NCBI GenBank assembly: GCA_964420835.1
Contig: CAYQUO010000018.1
Span: forward strand, 1 to 64,000
Source: CAYQUO01 sp964420835
GTDB lineage: Bacteria > Chloroflexota > Anaerolineae > Anaerolineales > Anaerolineaceae
Reading direction: 5' to 3'
Length of the DNA stretch: 64,000 nucleotides
A model generated the notes under the pieces. That model was not told where the DNA came from and ran no database searches. It was given only the letters and a program-made list of their open reading frames with translations. The position numbers and the translations under genes are program-made. Shown piece after piece: positions 44,792 to 53,730 of the stretch (positions within the stretch are counted from its first letter, which is position 1; the number at the start of each line of letters is the position of its first letter).

Positions 44792-45652
44792 TCAGGGCAG
44801 GCGGGGGAAATTGTCTGCATCAACCGGGCGTGTGCTGTTGGTGCCTGTGCCATTCACCATCAATGTGATCGCCCAGCGGGTGGCGGTTGCACCGGTGGAA
44901 CTGAAAGCAAGCCGGTTGGACATTGCCCGCCGTTGGTTGGTCTCCATAAAGACTCCTTCGTCGCCGTCCCAGTCCTTGCCGGTCATGAAGTACAACTGGT
45001 AACTGCCATCGGCGATCCTCTCCAGGGTGTGGCTGGCTTTCATGTGAATATAAACCGCCAGCAGCGGGCGGTCAACCTCGTCGCACAGGATCACCAGGCT
45101 GTCCTCGAAGGTGCTGTTGCTGAGGAGCAGGCTGCCATTGCCTTTCCGGTCACGCCTGTCTAAAAGCAGGTTGCCGTTTCCCGGCCGGAAGGTGCCGTGC
45201 GGTATGGATTGGCATTCCAGCGGCAGGTCTATGTAACCCACGCCGCCCTTTATCCAGCCGACCTGCCCTTCGATCGTTTCCACCTTGATCCATTCACAGG
45301 ATTTGTACTGCCCCAGGATCCGCAATTTTGTCTGGGCAGGCAGTGAGGCCAGCGGGTCATAGGCTGTCGATGGTCCGGCGCGCAGGTTCAGGTTGCCGAT
45401 GAGCACGGTTGCCGGCGGCAGCGGGGTGGGAGATTCGCCGGGTGTCGGCGTTGCGGGCCGGGTGGGTGTACCGGAAGGGATGCGGCTGGCGGTGGGGGCT
45501 CCGGCTGTTAGCGTGGCGAAGGCTTCGCCGGCGATCTGGGTTCGCAGAACCAGCAACTTGTTCGCGGGCAGGCATCCGGAAAGGAGGGCAACCAGCAACA
45601 GCAGCATGCAGGGCAGGAGGAAGTTTGGCAGCAGCCGGGACCGGAGGATCAT
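44792..45652 (-). CDS. Lipoprotein with SH3-type domain
   Basis: A 286-residue lipoprotein with lipobox LSGC (Cys27), a Thr/Pro-rich spacer (about 50-78), a bacterial SH3 domain (about 80-145, N-L-R-A-G-P-S-T start) and a C-terminal beta domain of about 130 residues with unknown fold. Probably attached to the outer face of the membrane and binding wall polymers. Its ATG overlaps the AlkD-like stop (ATGA). Confidence 0.75.
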   Translation of the reverse strand: MILRSRLLPNFLLPCMLLLLVALLSGCLPANKLLVLRTQIAGEAFATLTAGAPTASRIPSGTPTRPATPTPGESPTPLPPATVLIGNLNLRAGPSTAYDPLASLPAQTKLRILGQYKSCEWIKVETIEGQVGWIKGGVGYIDLPLECQSIPHGTFRPGNGNLLLDRRDRKGNGSLLLSNSTFEDSLVILCDEVDRPLLAVYIHMKASHTLERIADGSYQLYFMTGKDWDGDEGVFMETNQRRAMSNRLAFSSTGATATRWAITLMVNGTGTNSTRPVDADNFPRLP

Positions 45653-46332
45653 TTTCCACCCCGGCGCAGCAGCAACTCGCGCAATACATCGTTGGCGATC
45701 CAGCGTGCCGAGGGCGTCCCCTGGCTGCGGATCTGCACGGCCGTCTGCAGGGCTTCCTGCCGGAGGCCGGGGCGGCTCTTGCCCGCCTGCCTCAACGCCC
45801 AGCTGACCGCCTTCTTGACATAATTGCGATCATCGCCGGCAAATTCCACCATTCGCAGGAAGAACTGCCGGAAGGTTTCATCCGGCAGGGATTTGTTGTG
45901 AACCGCCAATACAGCCATCAAGGCAAACCCGGCCCGCCGGATGAATTCCCCCTCCCGTTTGGACCATTCCATGGCCAGGTCAACTGCAAATGGCAGGTGG
46001 CGGAACAGGTTGTTGCAGGCCTGGTCGACAAGATCCCAGGAATCCATCGATTCGACCCATGCGTCCGCCTGCCGGCGGGTCATCCGGCTGGCATCGGCCA
46101 TCATTGTGGCCAGCAGGCGGGCTTCATGGACGCCGCTGTTCCACAACGCCTGTGCCAGTTCATGGTCTGTTTGCCCGCGGGCCAGGCGGCGCAATTCCGG
46201 CAGGGGGATGCCAAGCATACGCCCTCCCCGGATCCCGAATTGCTGCTGCCCGATCACGTTGCGGGGATTCGCAAGGGATTCCAATTCAGCCATAAGCGGC
46301 TCAAATCCGGCGGGCGGGGATTTCCCGATCAT
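45649..46332 (-). CDS. AlkD-like DNA alkylation repair protein
   Basis: A 227-residue all-helical HEAT-repeat protein of the DNA alkylation repair family, whose members excise alkylated bases. Seen: W-x-S-x-x-H-E-A-R-L-L-A, the D-S-W-D-L-V-D-Q-A segment with the conserved Trp-Asp, and the N-Y-V-K-K-A-V-S-W-A-L-R motif. The ATG at 46332 overlaps the glycosyltransferase stop (ATGA). The open frame continues upstream to 47340, but that part is a shadow of the larger gene. Confidence 0.82.
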   Translation of the reverse strand: MIGKSPPAGFEPLMAELESLANPRNVIGQQQFGIRGGRMLGIPLPELRRLARGQTDHELAQALWNSGVHEARLLATMMADASRMTRRQADAWVESMDSWDLVDQACNNLFRHLPFAVDLAMEWSKREGEFIRRAGFALMAVLAVHNKSLPDETFRQFFLRMVEFAGDDRNYVKKAVSWALRQAGKSRPGLRQEALQTAVQIRSQGTPSARWIANDVLRELLLRRGGK

Positions 46333-48662
46333 GGCTGGGCCGGCTCCACATAATAGACCTGCCCATCTTCTGCCTTCTCCAGTTGCTGGATGGATAATGG
46401 GGTCCCGGTCAGGGCGGAGAGGTCCGGCAGGCCTTTGGGCTTGGTGCGGGTTTGCACCGGTGCAACCTGGTCGAACCAAAATAGCAGGAAGGGTTGTATC
46501 TTCTCCGGAAGGTAGATGTTGTTTTCCACCCGGCCATCCATCAGGGCGGAGGGTTGGATGTCGGCATAAACGTACAGGCAGCGCGGGCAGTTGCTGTAGA
46601 ACGGCACGGTACGTGCGGGAGGGTTGTTCCGCAGCAGCCCTGCCAGGCTGCTGTTCTGCAGGGCTCGAAAGGCAAACCCCTGGTTGGTGATGCTCTGCAT
46701 TGGGTCCATGTGCGTGAACTGCCAGGCCAGCCGGGCAGGCGGGAAGAGCATGCATGGCAGGATGAGGGCGATGATCACCCTGACCGGTACTGGCCTCCGG
46801 TTGATTGCAGACGACCAGGCCCTTTGAAGGCCTGCCATCAGGAGAATCGTCAAGGGCAGGTGCAGGGGAGCCAGGATGCGGTCGTTGATGGCTGCGTTGG
46901 TCAGGATGGAAAGGTAAGCGGTGATGGCAATGGCATAAGCCAGGCCAAAGAGGGCGAGGGTCCGGGCAGATAGTCCCCTCTTCCTGTTCCTGGCTGTCAT
47001 CCCGTAAACGGCCAGGCTGGTCCACAACAATGCGACCGGGATTGCCAGTTCCGGGCGGGTTGTCCAAACTGCCGGCAGTGGCGTGTACCAGCCGCTGATG
47101 GTGGCTGCCAGGCTGGCCAGGTTCTCGCCCAGGCTCAACTCGGCGGCAGAACGGGGGCCGGTGAGCGTTCCAGCCATCAGCCAGTTGCGTCCCACCCAGA
47201 GCGCCAGGGGAAAGCCCGCAGCCAGGCCAAATGCAAGCGTTCGGACCACCCGCCGTTGGAGGCTGATGGAAGAGGTGAGCAGGAAGACCAGCCCGGCCAC
47301 AGGCAACAGATAAACCCCGATGTAGCGGGTTAGAGAGCAAAGCGCGGCGGCCAGTGCAGAAGCAGCCGCATCAAACGCCTTTCCCTCTTGAAGGTATTTG
47401 ACCAGGTACAGAAGGAAAACTGCCTGGAGAACCAGGTATAGCGGTTCGGACATGGCGGATGAAAATGAGATCAGCAGGGGCCGGGCGAGCACAAACAACA
47501 GCATTCCGGGCCAAAAGAACCCCTGCGTGCCTTGGAAGACCCGGCGGGCGATGCACCCGCTCAAACAGGTGGCAAGCATTAACAACAGCGCGTTCAGCCA
47601 GCGATTCAATTCCAGGGCTCCAAAGCGGGAGACCCCGCAGAGCGGCGCAAGCACGGCCGGGTAGAGCGGCGGCCACCAGACGTACGTGTCCCCGTCCATG
47701 GCGATATAACCCTCCCCGGCAGCCAGGTGTCTTCCGGCGCTCAGGTAACTGGTGGTATCGGTCTCAACCAACAAGCCGGTTTTGGTTGTTGCAACCAGGA
47801 AGATCGCGGCTGACAGCAGGCCGAGGAACAGCATCCCGGCATAAAACCCCCGGCTGGGGGGTTGAAGGGATGCATTCGCGGGGCGTTTCGGGCTTGGTGT
47901 GCCAAAGGCAAGCAGAACCAATGCTAGCAGCCCCAGGTACAAACCGCCAACTGCCGCCCCGGCGCACAACCAGGTCAGGGCGCTGATCGGCCAGGGGTTT
48001 TTCCGTTGATAGCGCACAACCAGTTCGCCAGGTTCGGGCGCGTAGGTATCCAGCCTGGTCACCTGGCCATCCCAGGTAACCTGCACGATCCCGCAACCGG
48101 GGCAGGAGCGGAAGACGAGCTCTCCCTGTTGCAACCTGCCCTGCCAGGCCAGGCCTGTTGCCATCCTGCCGTCTGTTTCCAGCGCGGTGCCATTCCGCTG
48201 CCATTCGCCGGATGGGGTGAACGTGTTGTAACTGATGAAGCGGTTCCCGGTGGAGAATGCCAGCAGGGTGACCGATGATCCGGAGGATTGCAGGTTGTGC
48301 GTGCCATCCACGGACACATCCAATTTGGTTGGAGAAAGCATTAACGGCTGCAGTTGTGTTGGGAGAAAAGTAACCAGCAGAAGCCCAAACAGGAGACTAA
48401 CAACGCACATACCGATGACGGCAGGGCGGCACAGGGCCGCCAGTGCCGGCAGGATGAGCCAGCGCAGGAGCAAAAGGGAAAAACCGCAGGCAGCCAACAG
48501 GACGACCAGGGCAAGCAGAACGAGCCGGCGGTTGATGAACTCGCTTTGCAGGGCTGCGGTGTAAATGAAAATGGCTGAGGCCAAGCCGAGCAATCCTCCC
48601 GGGAGGATCGCTTTCCTTATCTTAAAGCCGGACAGCATTCGCACAGGCGGAAGTTTATTCAT
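46329..48662 (-). CDS. Large membrane glycosyltransferase-type protein
   Basis: A 777-residue protein with about fourteen hydrophobic segments. Three N-terminal helices are followed by an extracytoplasmic beta-rich domain (about 110-225) that ends in V-Q-V-T-W-D-G. A GT-C/ArnT-like module comes next, with an acidic E-T-D-T loop (V-E-T-D-T-T-S-Y-L-S-A-G) and a W-W-P-P-L-Y-P motif. Such enzymes move sugars from lipid carriers to surface molecules. Its start overlaps the methyltransferase stop by eight bases. The N-terminal domain resembles that of the protein at 25111-27279, although the catalytic modules differ. Confidence 0.75.
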   Translation of the reverse strand: MNKLPPVRMLSGFKIRKAILPGGLLGLASAIFIYTAALQSEFINRRLVLLALVVLLAACGFSLLLLRWLILPALAALCRPAVIGMCVVSLLFGLLLVTFLPTQLQPLMLSPTKLDVSVDGTHNLQSSGSSVTLLAFSTGNRFISYNTFTPSGEWQRNGTALETDGRMATGLAWQGRLQQGELVFRSCPGCGIVQVTWDGQVTRLDTYAPEPGELVVRYQRKNPWPISALTWLCAGAAVGGLYLGLLALVLLAFGTPSPKRPANASLQPPSRGFYAGMLFLGLLSAAIFLVATTKTGLLVETDTTSYLSAGRHLAAGEGYIAMDGDTYVWWPPLYPAVLAPLCGVSRFGALELNRWLNALLLMLATCLSGCIARRVFQGTQGFFWPGMLLFVLARPLLISFSSAMSEPLYLVLQAVFLLYLVKYLQEGKAFDAAASALAAALCSLTRYIGVYLLPVAGLVFLLTSSISLQRRVVRTLAFGLAAGFPLALWVGRNWLMAGTLTGPRSAAELSLGENLASLAATISGWYTPLPAVWTTRPELAIPVALLWTSLAVYGMTARNRKRGLSARTLALFGLAYAIAITAYLSILTNAAINDRILAPLHLPLTILLMAGLQRAWSSAINRRPVPVRVIIALILPCMLFPPARLAWQFTHMDPMQSITNQGFAFRALQNSSLAGLLRNNPPARTVPFYSNCPRCLYVYADIQPSALMDGRVENNIYLPEKIQPFLLFWFDQVAPVQTRTKPKGLPDLSALTGTPLSIQQLEKAEDGQVYYVEPAQP

Positions 48663-49509
48663 GCTGCAGGGGTTCCCAGCCTACCCAATTAATGCTCATT
48701 TCTCCGGCGAAGCGTTTTGCCATGGTTTCCATGGCGGCGGGGTTGTTGTCGACCAGGATGAACTGCCGCCCAAGCTGCAGACAACTCGCACCGACTGTGC
48801 CGCTCCCGGCAAAAAAATCCATCACGGTATCCCCCGGGTTGGATGAAGCCTGGACGATGCGGTTGATGATGCCAAGTGGTTTTTGGGTGGGGTATCCGGT
48901 TTTTTCCCGGCTGTTGGTGGGAACAATGGTGTGCCACCAGGTATCGGTGGGCAGTTTGCCGCGGGCTGCTTTCTCCCTGCCCACCAGGCCTGGTGCCATA
49001 TAGGGGATGCGTTCGACCTGATCCGTATTGAAGATGTAGTTGCGGGGATCTTTTACATACCAGAGGATATTGTCATGCTTGGGAGGCCAGCGGTGACGGG
49101 TACGTGCCCCGTAATCATACGCCCAGATGATCTCGTTTAGAAAGCAATCCCGGCCAAAGATTTGATCCAGGAGGATCTTGCAATAATGCACCTCCCGGTA
49201 GTCGATGTGAAAGTAGAGGCTTCCATTGGGTTTTAAAATACGGTGGGACTGTTCCAGGCGGGGTCGCAGGAAAGCCAGGTAGTCTTCATGCTTGTCGGAA
49301 TAACTTTTCTTATCCAGCAGGGTTGTCCGGTAACGCCGGCCACCAAAACCAGTGCGATCACCGCTGTCGTCGTTGTCGGTCTGCAACCTGGATCTTGACT
49401 GGACCTTGCCTGTATTAAAGGGCGGGTCGATGTAGATCAGGTCAACCAGTTCATCCGAAAGTGAAAGCAGTATGGGAAGGTTGTCACCGAAGTAGATCCG
49501 GTTGGGCAT
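48655..49509 (-). CDS. Site-specific DNA methyltransferase without restriction partner
   Basis: A 284-residue N6-adenine/N4-cytosine methyltransferase. The catalytic motif IV DPPF (28-31) comes first and the SAM-binding motif F-F-A-G-S-G-T (about 244-250) last, the beta-group order. T-Q-K-P-L (motif X region) precedes the latter. The ATG at 49509 begins right at the conserved M-P-N-R-I-Y-F-G-D; the open frame extends ten more codons inside the PII-like gene. No endonuclease gene is adjacent, so it is an orphan, possibly regulatory, methylase. It overlaps the upstream gene by 26 bases and the downstream one by 8. Confidence 0.88.
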   Translation of the reverse strand: MPNRIYFGDNLPILLSLSDELVDLIYIDPPFNTGKVQSRSRLQTDNDDSGDRTGFGGRRYRTTLLDKKSYSDKHEDYLAFLRPRLEQSHRILKPNGSLYFHIDYREVHYCKILLDQIFGRDCFLNEIIWAYDYGARTRHRWPPKHDNILWYVKDPRNYIFNTDQVERIPYMAPGLVGREKAARGKLPTDTWWHTIVPTNSREKTGYPTQKPLGIINRIVQASSNPGDTVMDFFAGSGTVGASCLQLGRQFILVDNNPAAMETMAKRFAGEMSINWVGWEPLQHE

Positions 49510-49828
49510 GGTTTGATTGTAGCATGCCGGTGTTGCCATCGTCCAGTTTTCCGATGATGGTTTCGGTCGTTTCGATCAGTCTTTCGATGAGGGCCTCATC
49601 GTCAACGATCGTGATCAGGGTCCGGTTGGTTGTCTCTTCATGCCTCAGCAGGTTGTTGATGCTGGGCATCAGGGGCAGGTCGTCCCGCAGTGTTGAGAAC
49701 TGGCGCAGGCGCCCCAGCCCTGTGCTGGGAAAAATCGTCACACCCTGCACACCGGCCTCTTCCCAGGCGTTCAGGAGTTCGTCCAGTTTTTCCGGGTTGT
49801 GCAACACAAGCAGGAGCAGATAATTCAT
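49484..49828 (-). CDS. PII-like small regulatory protein
   Basis: A 114-residue protein with the ferredoxin-like pattern of PII-type proteins: strand M-N-Y-L-L-L-L-V-L, helix L-L-N-A-W-E-E-A-G-V, strand G-V-T-I-F-P-S-T-G-L-G, then a loop and a second half (T-L-I-T-I-V, helix, G-K-L-D-D-G). It overlaps the antiporter stop (ATGA) and extends 26 bases into the methyltransferase. Placed directly behind a cation/proton antiporter, it may control that transporter in the way PII-like proteins control other membrane carriers. The ligand is not predictable. Confidence 0.65.
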   Translation of the reverse strand: MNYLLLLVLHNPEKLDELLNAWEEAGVQGVTIFPSTGLGRLRQFSTLRDDLPLMPSINNLLRHEETTNRTLITIVDDEALIERLIETTETIIGKLDDGNTGMLQSNHAQPDLLR

Positions 49829-51066
49829 GATGCCTCTTTTTTATCAACGGATTTTTCAAGGATGCCTTCATTGAGGGAATGTGCGTTTCTCTCCGAAAAG
49901 GCGGACCTGAGCAACGGCGGGGTGACGAGTGTCGTCACAAGCACCATGCCGATCAGAGAGGAGAAGGTCTCATTGGCCAGGATCCCGTCACGGATGCCGA
50001 TCTGGGCGATGATCAGGCCCACTTCACCCCTTGAGATCATCCCAATGCCGAACTGAAGTGCTTCCTTGGGGCTGAAACCACCCATTTTGGACCCCAATCC
50101 TGCCCCCAACACTTTCCCCACGATGGCAATTGCGGATATGGCAATGAAGGGGATCAATGTGCCGGCTGAGAGTACGCCCAGGTTAATGTTCAGGCCGATG
50201 CTCACAAAGAAAATGGGGACAAAGAACCCGTAGGCAATGGCTCGGATTCGCCCTTCAATGTCGATCTTTTCGGGTGTTCGTGAGAACATTAATCCGGCAA
50301 TAAAGGAGCCGGTGATGGCCGCAACACCTCCGACAATTTCAGCCGCCAGGGCATAGGAAAGGAGGATGACAACTGCCAGGGTGAGCGTGCTTTGGCTGAT
50401 GGACAGGTTTTTTACCTTGCGGGAGATCCAGGGAAGGGCATACAGGCCGAAGGCAATGGAGAAGCCCATGAACACGAGCATTTGCAGAAATACAACCGCA
50501 ATTTCCAGCAGGCCGTTCCCGCCTTCAAGAACTGCAAGGAAAACGGAAAGAAGAAGGATCACCAGGACGTCATCCAGGACCGCAGCACCCAAAAGCCCGA
50601 GCCCGACCCGGCTGCGCAGGGCCTTCAGTTCGATGAGCGTTTGAGCGGAAATGCTGACACTTGTGGCGCCGAGCGCCAGCCCGAGAAAGATGCATTCCAG
50701 GTTCCCATAGCCTAGCAGGCGGCCGGTGGCCCAGCCCAGGCCTGTTGGGAAGATTACGCCGAAGAAGCCGCCGAGGATGGTGACGCGTTTATCGCGCATT
50801 AGTTCAGTGAGATCCAGTTCCAAGCCGGCCAGGAACATCAACAGCAACACCCCGATCTCGCCCATCTGGATCACCACTTCGTGCAGGTGGGCATCCGTGA
50901 TGATGCTGGAATGTGTCAGGTCGATTAGGCTGGGGCCAAGCACAACACCAACCAGCAGTTCTCCGAGTATGGAGGGTTGACCTATGCGGGTGGTCAGATA
51001 CCCGGCGGTTTTTGAGAACAGGAGAATAACAACAAGTACCAGGATGAGTTGCAGAAAGGGCGTCAT
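49825..51066 (-). CDS. Cation:proton antiporter, CPA2 family
   Basis: A 413-residue polytopic protein with about twelve to thirteen hydrophobic segments and the CPA2 (KefB/NapA-like) pattern: G-E-L-L-V-G-V-V-L-G-P, G-L-E-L-D-L, and the A-A-V-L-D-D-V segment with the paired Asp residues that carry the ion. There is no C-terminal TrkA-N domain. The Met at 51066 is preferred; the extra 17 codons to 51117 lie over promoter sequences. First gene of a seven-gene, mostly overlapping reverse-strand cluster ending at 43971. Confidence 0.9.
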   Translation of the reverse strand: MTPFLQLILVLVVILLFSKTAGYLTTRIGQPSILGELLVGVVLGPSLIDLTHSSIITDAHLHEVVIQMGEIGVLLLMFLAGLELDLTELMRDKRVTILGGFFGVIFPTGLGWATGRLLGYGNLECIFLGLALGATSVSISAQTLIELKALRSRVGLGLLGAAVLDDVLVILLLSVFLAVLEGGNGLLEIAVVFLQMLVFMGFSIAFGLYALPWISRKVKNLSISQSTLTLAVVILLSYALAAEIVGGVAAITGSFIAGLMFSRTPEKIDIEGRIRAIAYGFFVPIFFVSIGLNINLGVLSAGTLIPFIAISAIAIVGKVLGAGLGSKMGGFSPKEALQFGIGMISRGEVGLIIAQIGIRDGILANETFSSLIGMVLVTTLVTPPLLRSAFSERNAHSLNEGILEKSVDKKEAS

Positions 51067-51920
51067 GGTTGCCAGGTTCTCTTTGAGGTTCCACAAAGTA
51101 TAACTTAAAATGACCAATGGGTTTTTCTCGGATTGTCAAAGCCGAACCTTGGAGTGAGGCCCTTTTTCTTGATGCTGGCAGCAGCAGTCGTAAACCGCCA
51201 GGATACCTTTACAACGGGAACAAGACGGTCTGCACGCAAGGCGCGGGCTACAGATGCCAAAATCGCTTTGTTGGGAATGCACCTTGCCAATCATTGCCGG
51301 GAAAATGGGCTGAGTTCAAATTCAGGTCACATAGGCAAACTGCCGTATGTGGCAACCCGGCATGGTATTGGCATTTGTTCTCACAATCACTACGGCCAGG
51401 GGAGAACTTGGGGAACCAGGCACGTCATTACGAATCCTTTTTTACGAAACCAACCATCTTTCTTCTGTCGGACCAATGGGACGGTAATTTATCCGGGAAC
51501 GGATCCCAGGCTCTCAGTAACTTGTCCCCTTCCTGCGGCTTAATGCGCCATGGACAGAAAAGGATTCCATTTCCCTTGCCCAGGCGGTTGATCGCTTTTT
51601 GAACTTTTTACAATTGGAACGGAAGGAATAAACCTGTTCCTGTTTTGTCCAAATTCCTGGAAAGAAAGGGGACAATTGCAGGTTTTATTGCTTTTAAGCA
51701 CCCACAGTACAACCCGATTGATTGAACGATCTTTGACAGATTACCATCCCTGCAAAACGGTCTGAGAGAACTGCAAGGGAACACTGCCGGCTAGTTCGAC
51801 ACCATGATCCAACGCGAGGGTTGGAGATTAATTAATGGATGGGGGAAGTTCTCGGGAGATGATTCGGCCCAGGCTGGTTTGTTTTGGGCCCATTCTGTGA
51901 AGCGAAATTAATCCGGTTAA
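51067..51920. other. Long gene-poor region
   Basis: 854 bases between the antiporter and the flavin-enzyme gene, somewhat AT-richer than average. A minus-strand TATACT (51102-51097) may serve the antiporter. Two overlapping plus-strand frames (136 and 161 codons) occur but match no family and show no ribosome site. No hairpin-plus-T-run was noticed. Confidence 0.45.
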
Positions 51921-52874
51921 TTAACTGGGAAAAAGGTTCGGCGGGCCTCTGCGGATGCGTTCGATCAACGCATCCAACCCCCCGGCTTTTCCATGTGTCA
52001 GGTGCCAGGCCGTGTCGATCCACCAGGTCGCCCCGGCATCGGCGTATGGTTTGATCGTATCCACAGCCTTCTTTCGGTCTTCCGGCAGCAGACCTTCGAG
52101 GATGATGTCGAACCGACCATTCCCCTGACGATGATGGCAGGAATACCGTTTCAGGTCGACAATATCCTGCACGCTCATGCCCCCAGCCAGGGCAAATCCA
52201 TCCCGGTCCATATTCTTCCCATCCTCGGCAAAGCGGACCGGAAGAATGCCGTCCCAGCGCAATGCCCGTGCAAGGGAGCGTTCCTTTTTCCAGGCTGCGA
52301 CCACCCAAACGGGAATGCGGGGCTCCTGGAGCGGCCGGGGTAGAAATAACATCTCCTGCAAACTGTAATGCCTGCCGTGGAAATGATAGGGAACCCCGCT
52401 CCAAAGACCCTGCAGGATGGACAGGCCCTCATCCAGCAGTTCAGCCCTTAATACCCGGTCGGCTGGCTCGTTCACCTTGCTGAAGGCACCGTCGGCGGGT
52501 ACACCCAACCCAACGGAAAGGATCAGTCGCCCATTGCTCAGATGGTCTAGGGTGACCGTTTCGCGCGCCAGCAGCCATGGCCGGCGCCTGGATACCGGCG
52601 TGATGAGCGTTCCCAGGCGGATTTGATGGGTGGCAAGGGCCATGGCGGCCAGGGAAATCCATGGGTCGCAGGTGACTGCAGCTGCCTTGTCTTCGGTTTC
52701 GAAATGGACAATATCCCAGATGAAAACCCCATCCCATCCGGCGCTCTCGGCTTCCACGGCAAGGGATGCCAGCGCGCGGGGGTCTCCACAGGCGCCCATG
52801 TTGGACAGTTCGAGGCCAAACCTCAATGCCCGGCTGGGGCCAGCCCGGTTCGGAGGATCAGAGGTCATCTTCAT
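51921..52874 (-). CDS. LLM-class flavin-dependent oxidoreductase
   Basis: A 317-residue luciferase-like monooxygenase-fold protein (TIM barrel using FMN or F420). Seen: G-L-E-L-S-N near the start, A-E-S-A-G-W-D-G-V-F-I-W-D, the T-H-Q-I-R-L-G-T-L-I-T-P block, and L-D-H-L-S-N-G-R-L-I-L-S-V-G-L-G, all standard for the family. Substrate unknown. The ATG lies near the end of an open frame with no strong Shine-Dalgarno. Single gene. Confidence 0.88.
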   Translation of the reverse strand: MKMTSDPPNRAGPSRALRFGLELSNMGACGDPRALASLAVEAESAGWDGVFIWDIVHFETEDKAAAVTCDPWISLAAMALATHQIRLGTLITPVSRRRPWLLARETVTLDHLSNGRLILSVGLGVPADGAFSKVNEPADRVLRAELLDEGLSILQGLWSGVPYHFHGRHYSLQEMLFLPRPLQEPRIPVWVVAAWKKERSLARALRWDGILPVRFAEDGKNMDRDGFALAGGMSVQDIVDLKRYSCHHRQGNGRFDIILEGLLPEDRKKAVDTIKPYADAGATWWIDTAWHLTHGKAGGLDALIERIRRGPPNLFPS

Positions 52875-53011
52875 CTGGAATATTTAATGGCGGCCAGACC
52901 TGTTTTCGGCTTTGACCGCCAGGCAAACACATTTGGATGGAAATTCCCGCCTGGTTGTCCCTTCCAGCGGCTTTCCCAAGGGATGACGGGCTGACCTATT
53001 CTCACTGGGCC

Positions 53012-53524
53012 TTATACACCAATCAATGGTTTGCCGTTAAGAACCTGCTTCACCTGAATGGGTGTGTTTTCGGTCAGGGCTTTTTCGGTAAAGCACATCC
53101 GGCGGGCAAGTTGAAACAGGAGGGCTACTGCTTCAGGAGGTTCCTCTGTGTCCACAGAGATTTCCACATCAAAACCATCTGCAAAGCCTTCTGCGTCACC
53201 GCGGAGAACCGATCCCTGTTCGTGAAAATGGGCAGAGATCCTGACGCGCTCATTTCGTATGGCCATCTTCTTTTTTGCCGCAACCTGCGACACGTGGGAG
53301 ATCAGTCAGAGCGCCATCCCGGAAACGAAGTAAGTTAATGGGGTTGGCGCAGTTCCCTCACCTCCGGGCATATAGGTTCCTTCGTCGCTGATGAACGCGT
53401 AGAGCCGCCCAGTTTCAGGCTGGCCGGCCACCACCTGTTTTCGCCATTTTTCAATCGAACTGGCATCGGCGGTTACCAAGATGTCCCGGAAACCTGCCGG
53501 CTTGGATGCAGTTGAATCGGTCAT
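53012..53524 (-). CDS. OsmC-family protein, probable selenoprotein (in-frame TGA)
   Basis: Two frames that look separate (53524-53306 and 53293-53012) are in the same phase and are separated only by TGA at 53308-53306. Read through, they give a complete 170-residue OsmC-type protein. The TGA is codon 73, in G-T-A-P-T-P-L-T-Y-F-V-S-G-M-A-L-(TGA). In the YhfA-type OsmC pattern (APSPMEMVLMAAGGC), the catalytic Cys is also the tenth residue after A-P-x-P-(L/M). The second conserved Cys is Cys144. A SECIS-like hairpin follows. OsmC-like selenoproteins are known, so selenocysteine as the peroxidatic residue is the best reading; a nonsense mutation is the alternative. GGGAGG precedes the ATG by six bases. 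Confidence 0.8.
53277..53291 (-). promoter_or_regulatory. Candidate bacterial SECIS hairpin
   Basis: On the mRNA, GUCGCA-GGU-UGCGGC forms a 6-bp stem (one G-U pair). Its loop G residues are 21-22 bases past the TGA codon and a U follows, with an unpaired U available just below the stem. This agrees with the position and GU-type loop of the E. coli fdhF SECIS. Confidence 0.6.
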
Positions 53525-53554
53525 TTTCGACCTCCCGGATATTGGATATCGCCC

Positions 53555-53563
53555 ATTATAGCA
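53555..53563 (-). promoter_or_regulatory. Extended -10 promoter of the OsmC-like gene
   Basis: TGC-TATAAT on the minus strand, about 30 bases before the ATG. Confidence 0.5.
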
Positions 53564-53730
53564 GAACAGGCAACATTCCCATCAGCCCCGGCGCAACCTA
53601 GATCTGGCGTGCCAGGGATGGTCGCTCACCCCAGTCCATTGAGCCTAATGACGATCAATCCGTTCAATAAACGGACAAGGGAGACAGGCTATTGAATGAT
53701 ATGCAGGCGGATGTGAACCAGGTGATCCGT

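Noticed and set aside
45649..47340. AlkD-like protein as a 563-residue fusion
   Set aside because: The first part overlaps the glycosyltransferase gene in another frame; the ATG at 46332 with the ATGA overlap gives a normal AlkD-like length.
51117..51602. 161-codon frame as a gene
   Set aside because: No ribosome site, no domain pattern and it overlaps another random frame of similar length.
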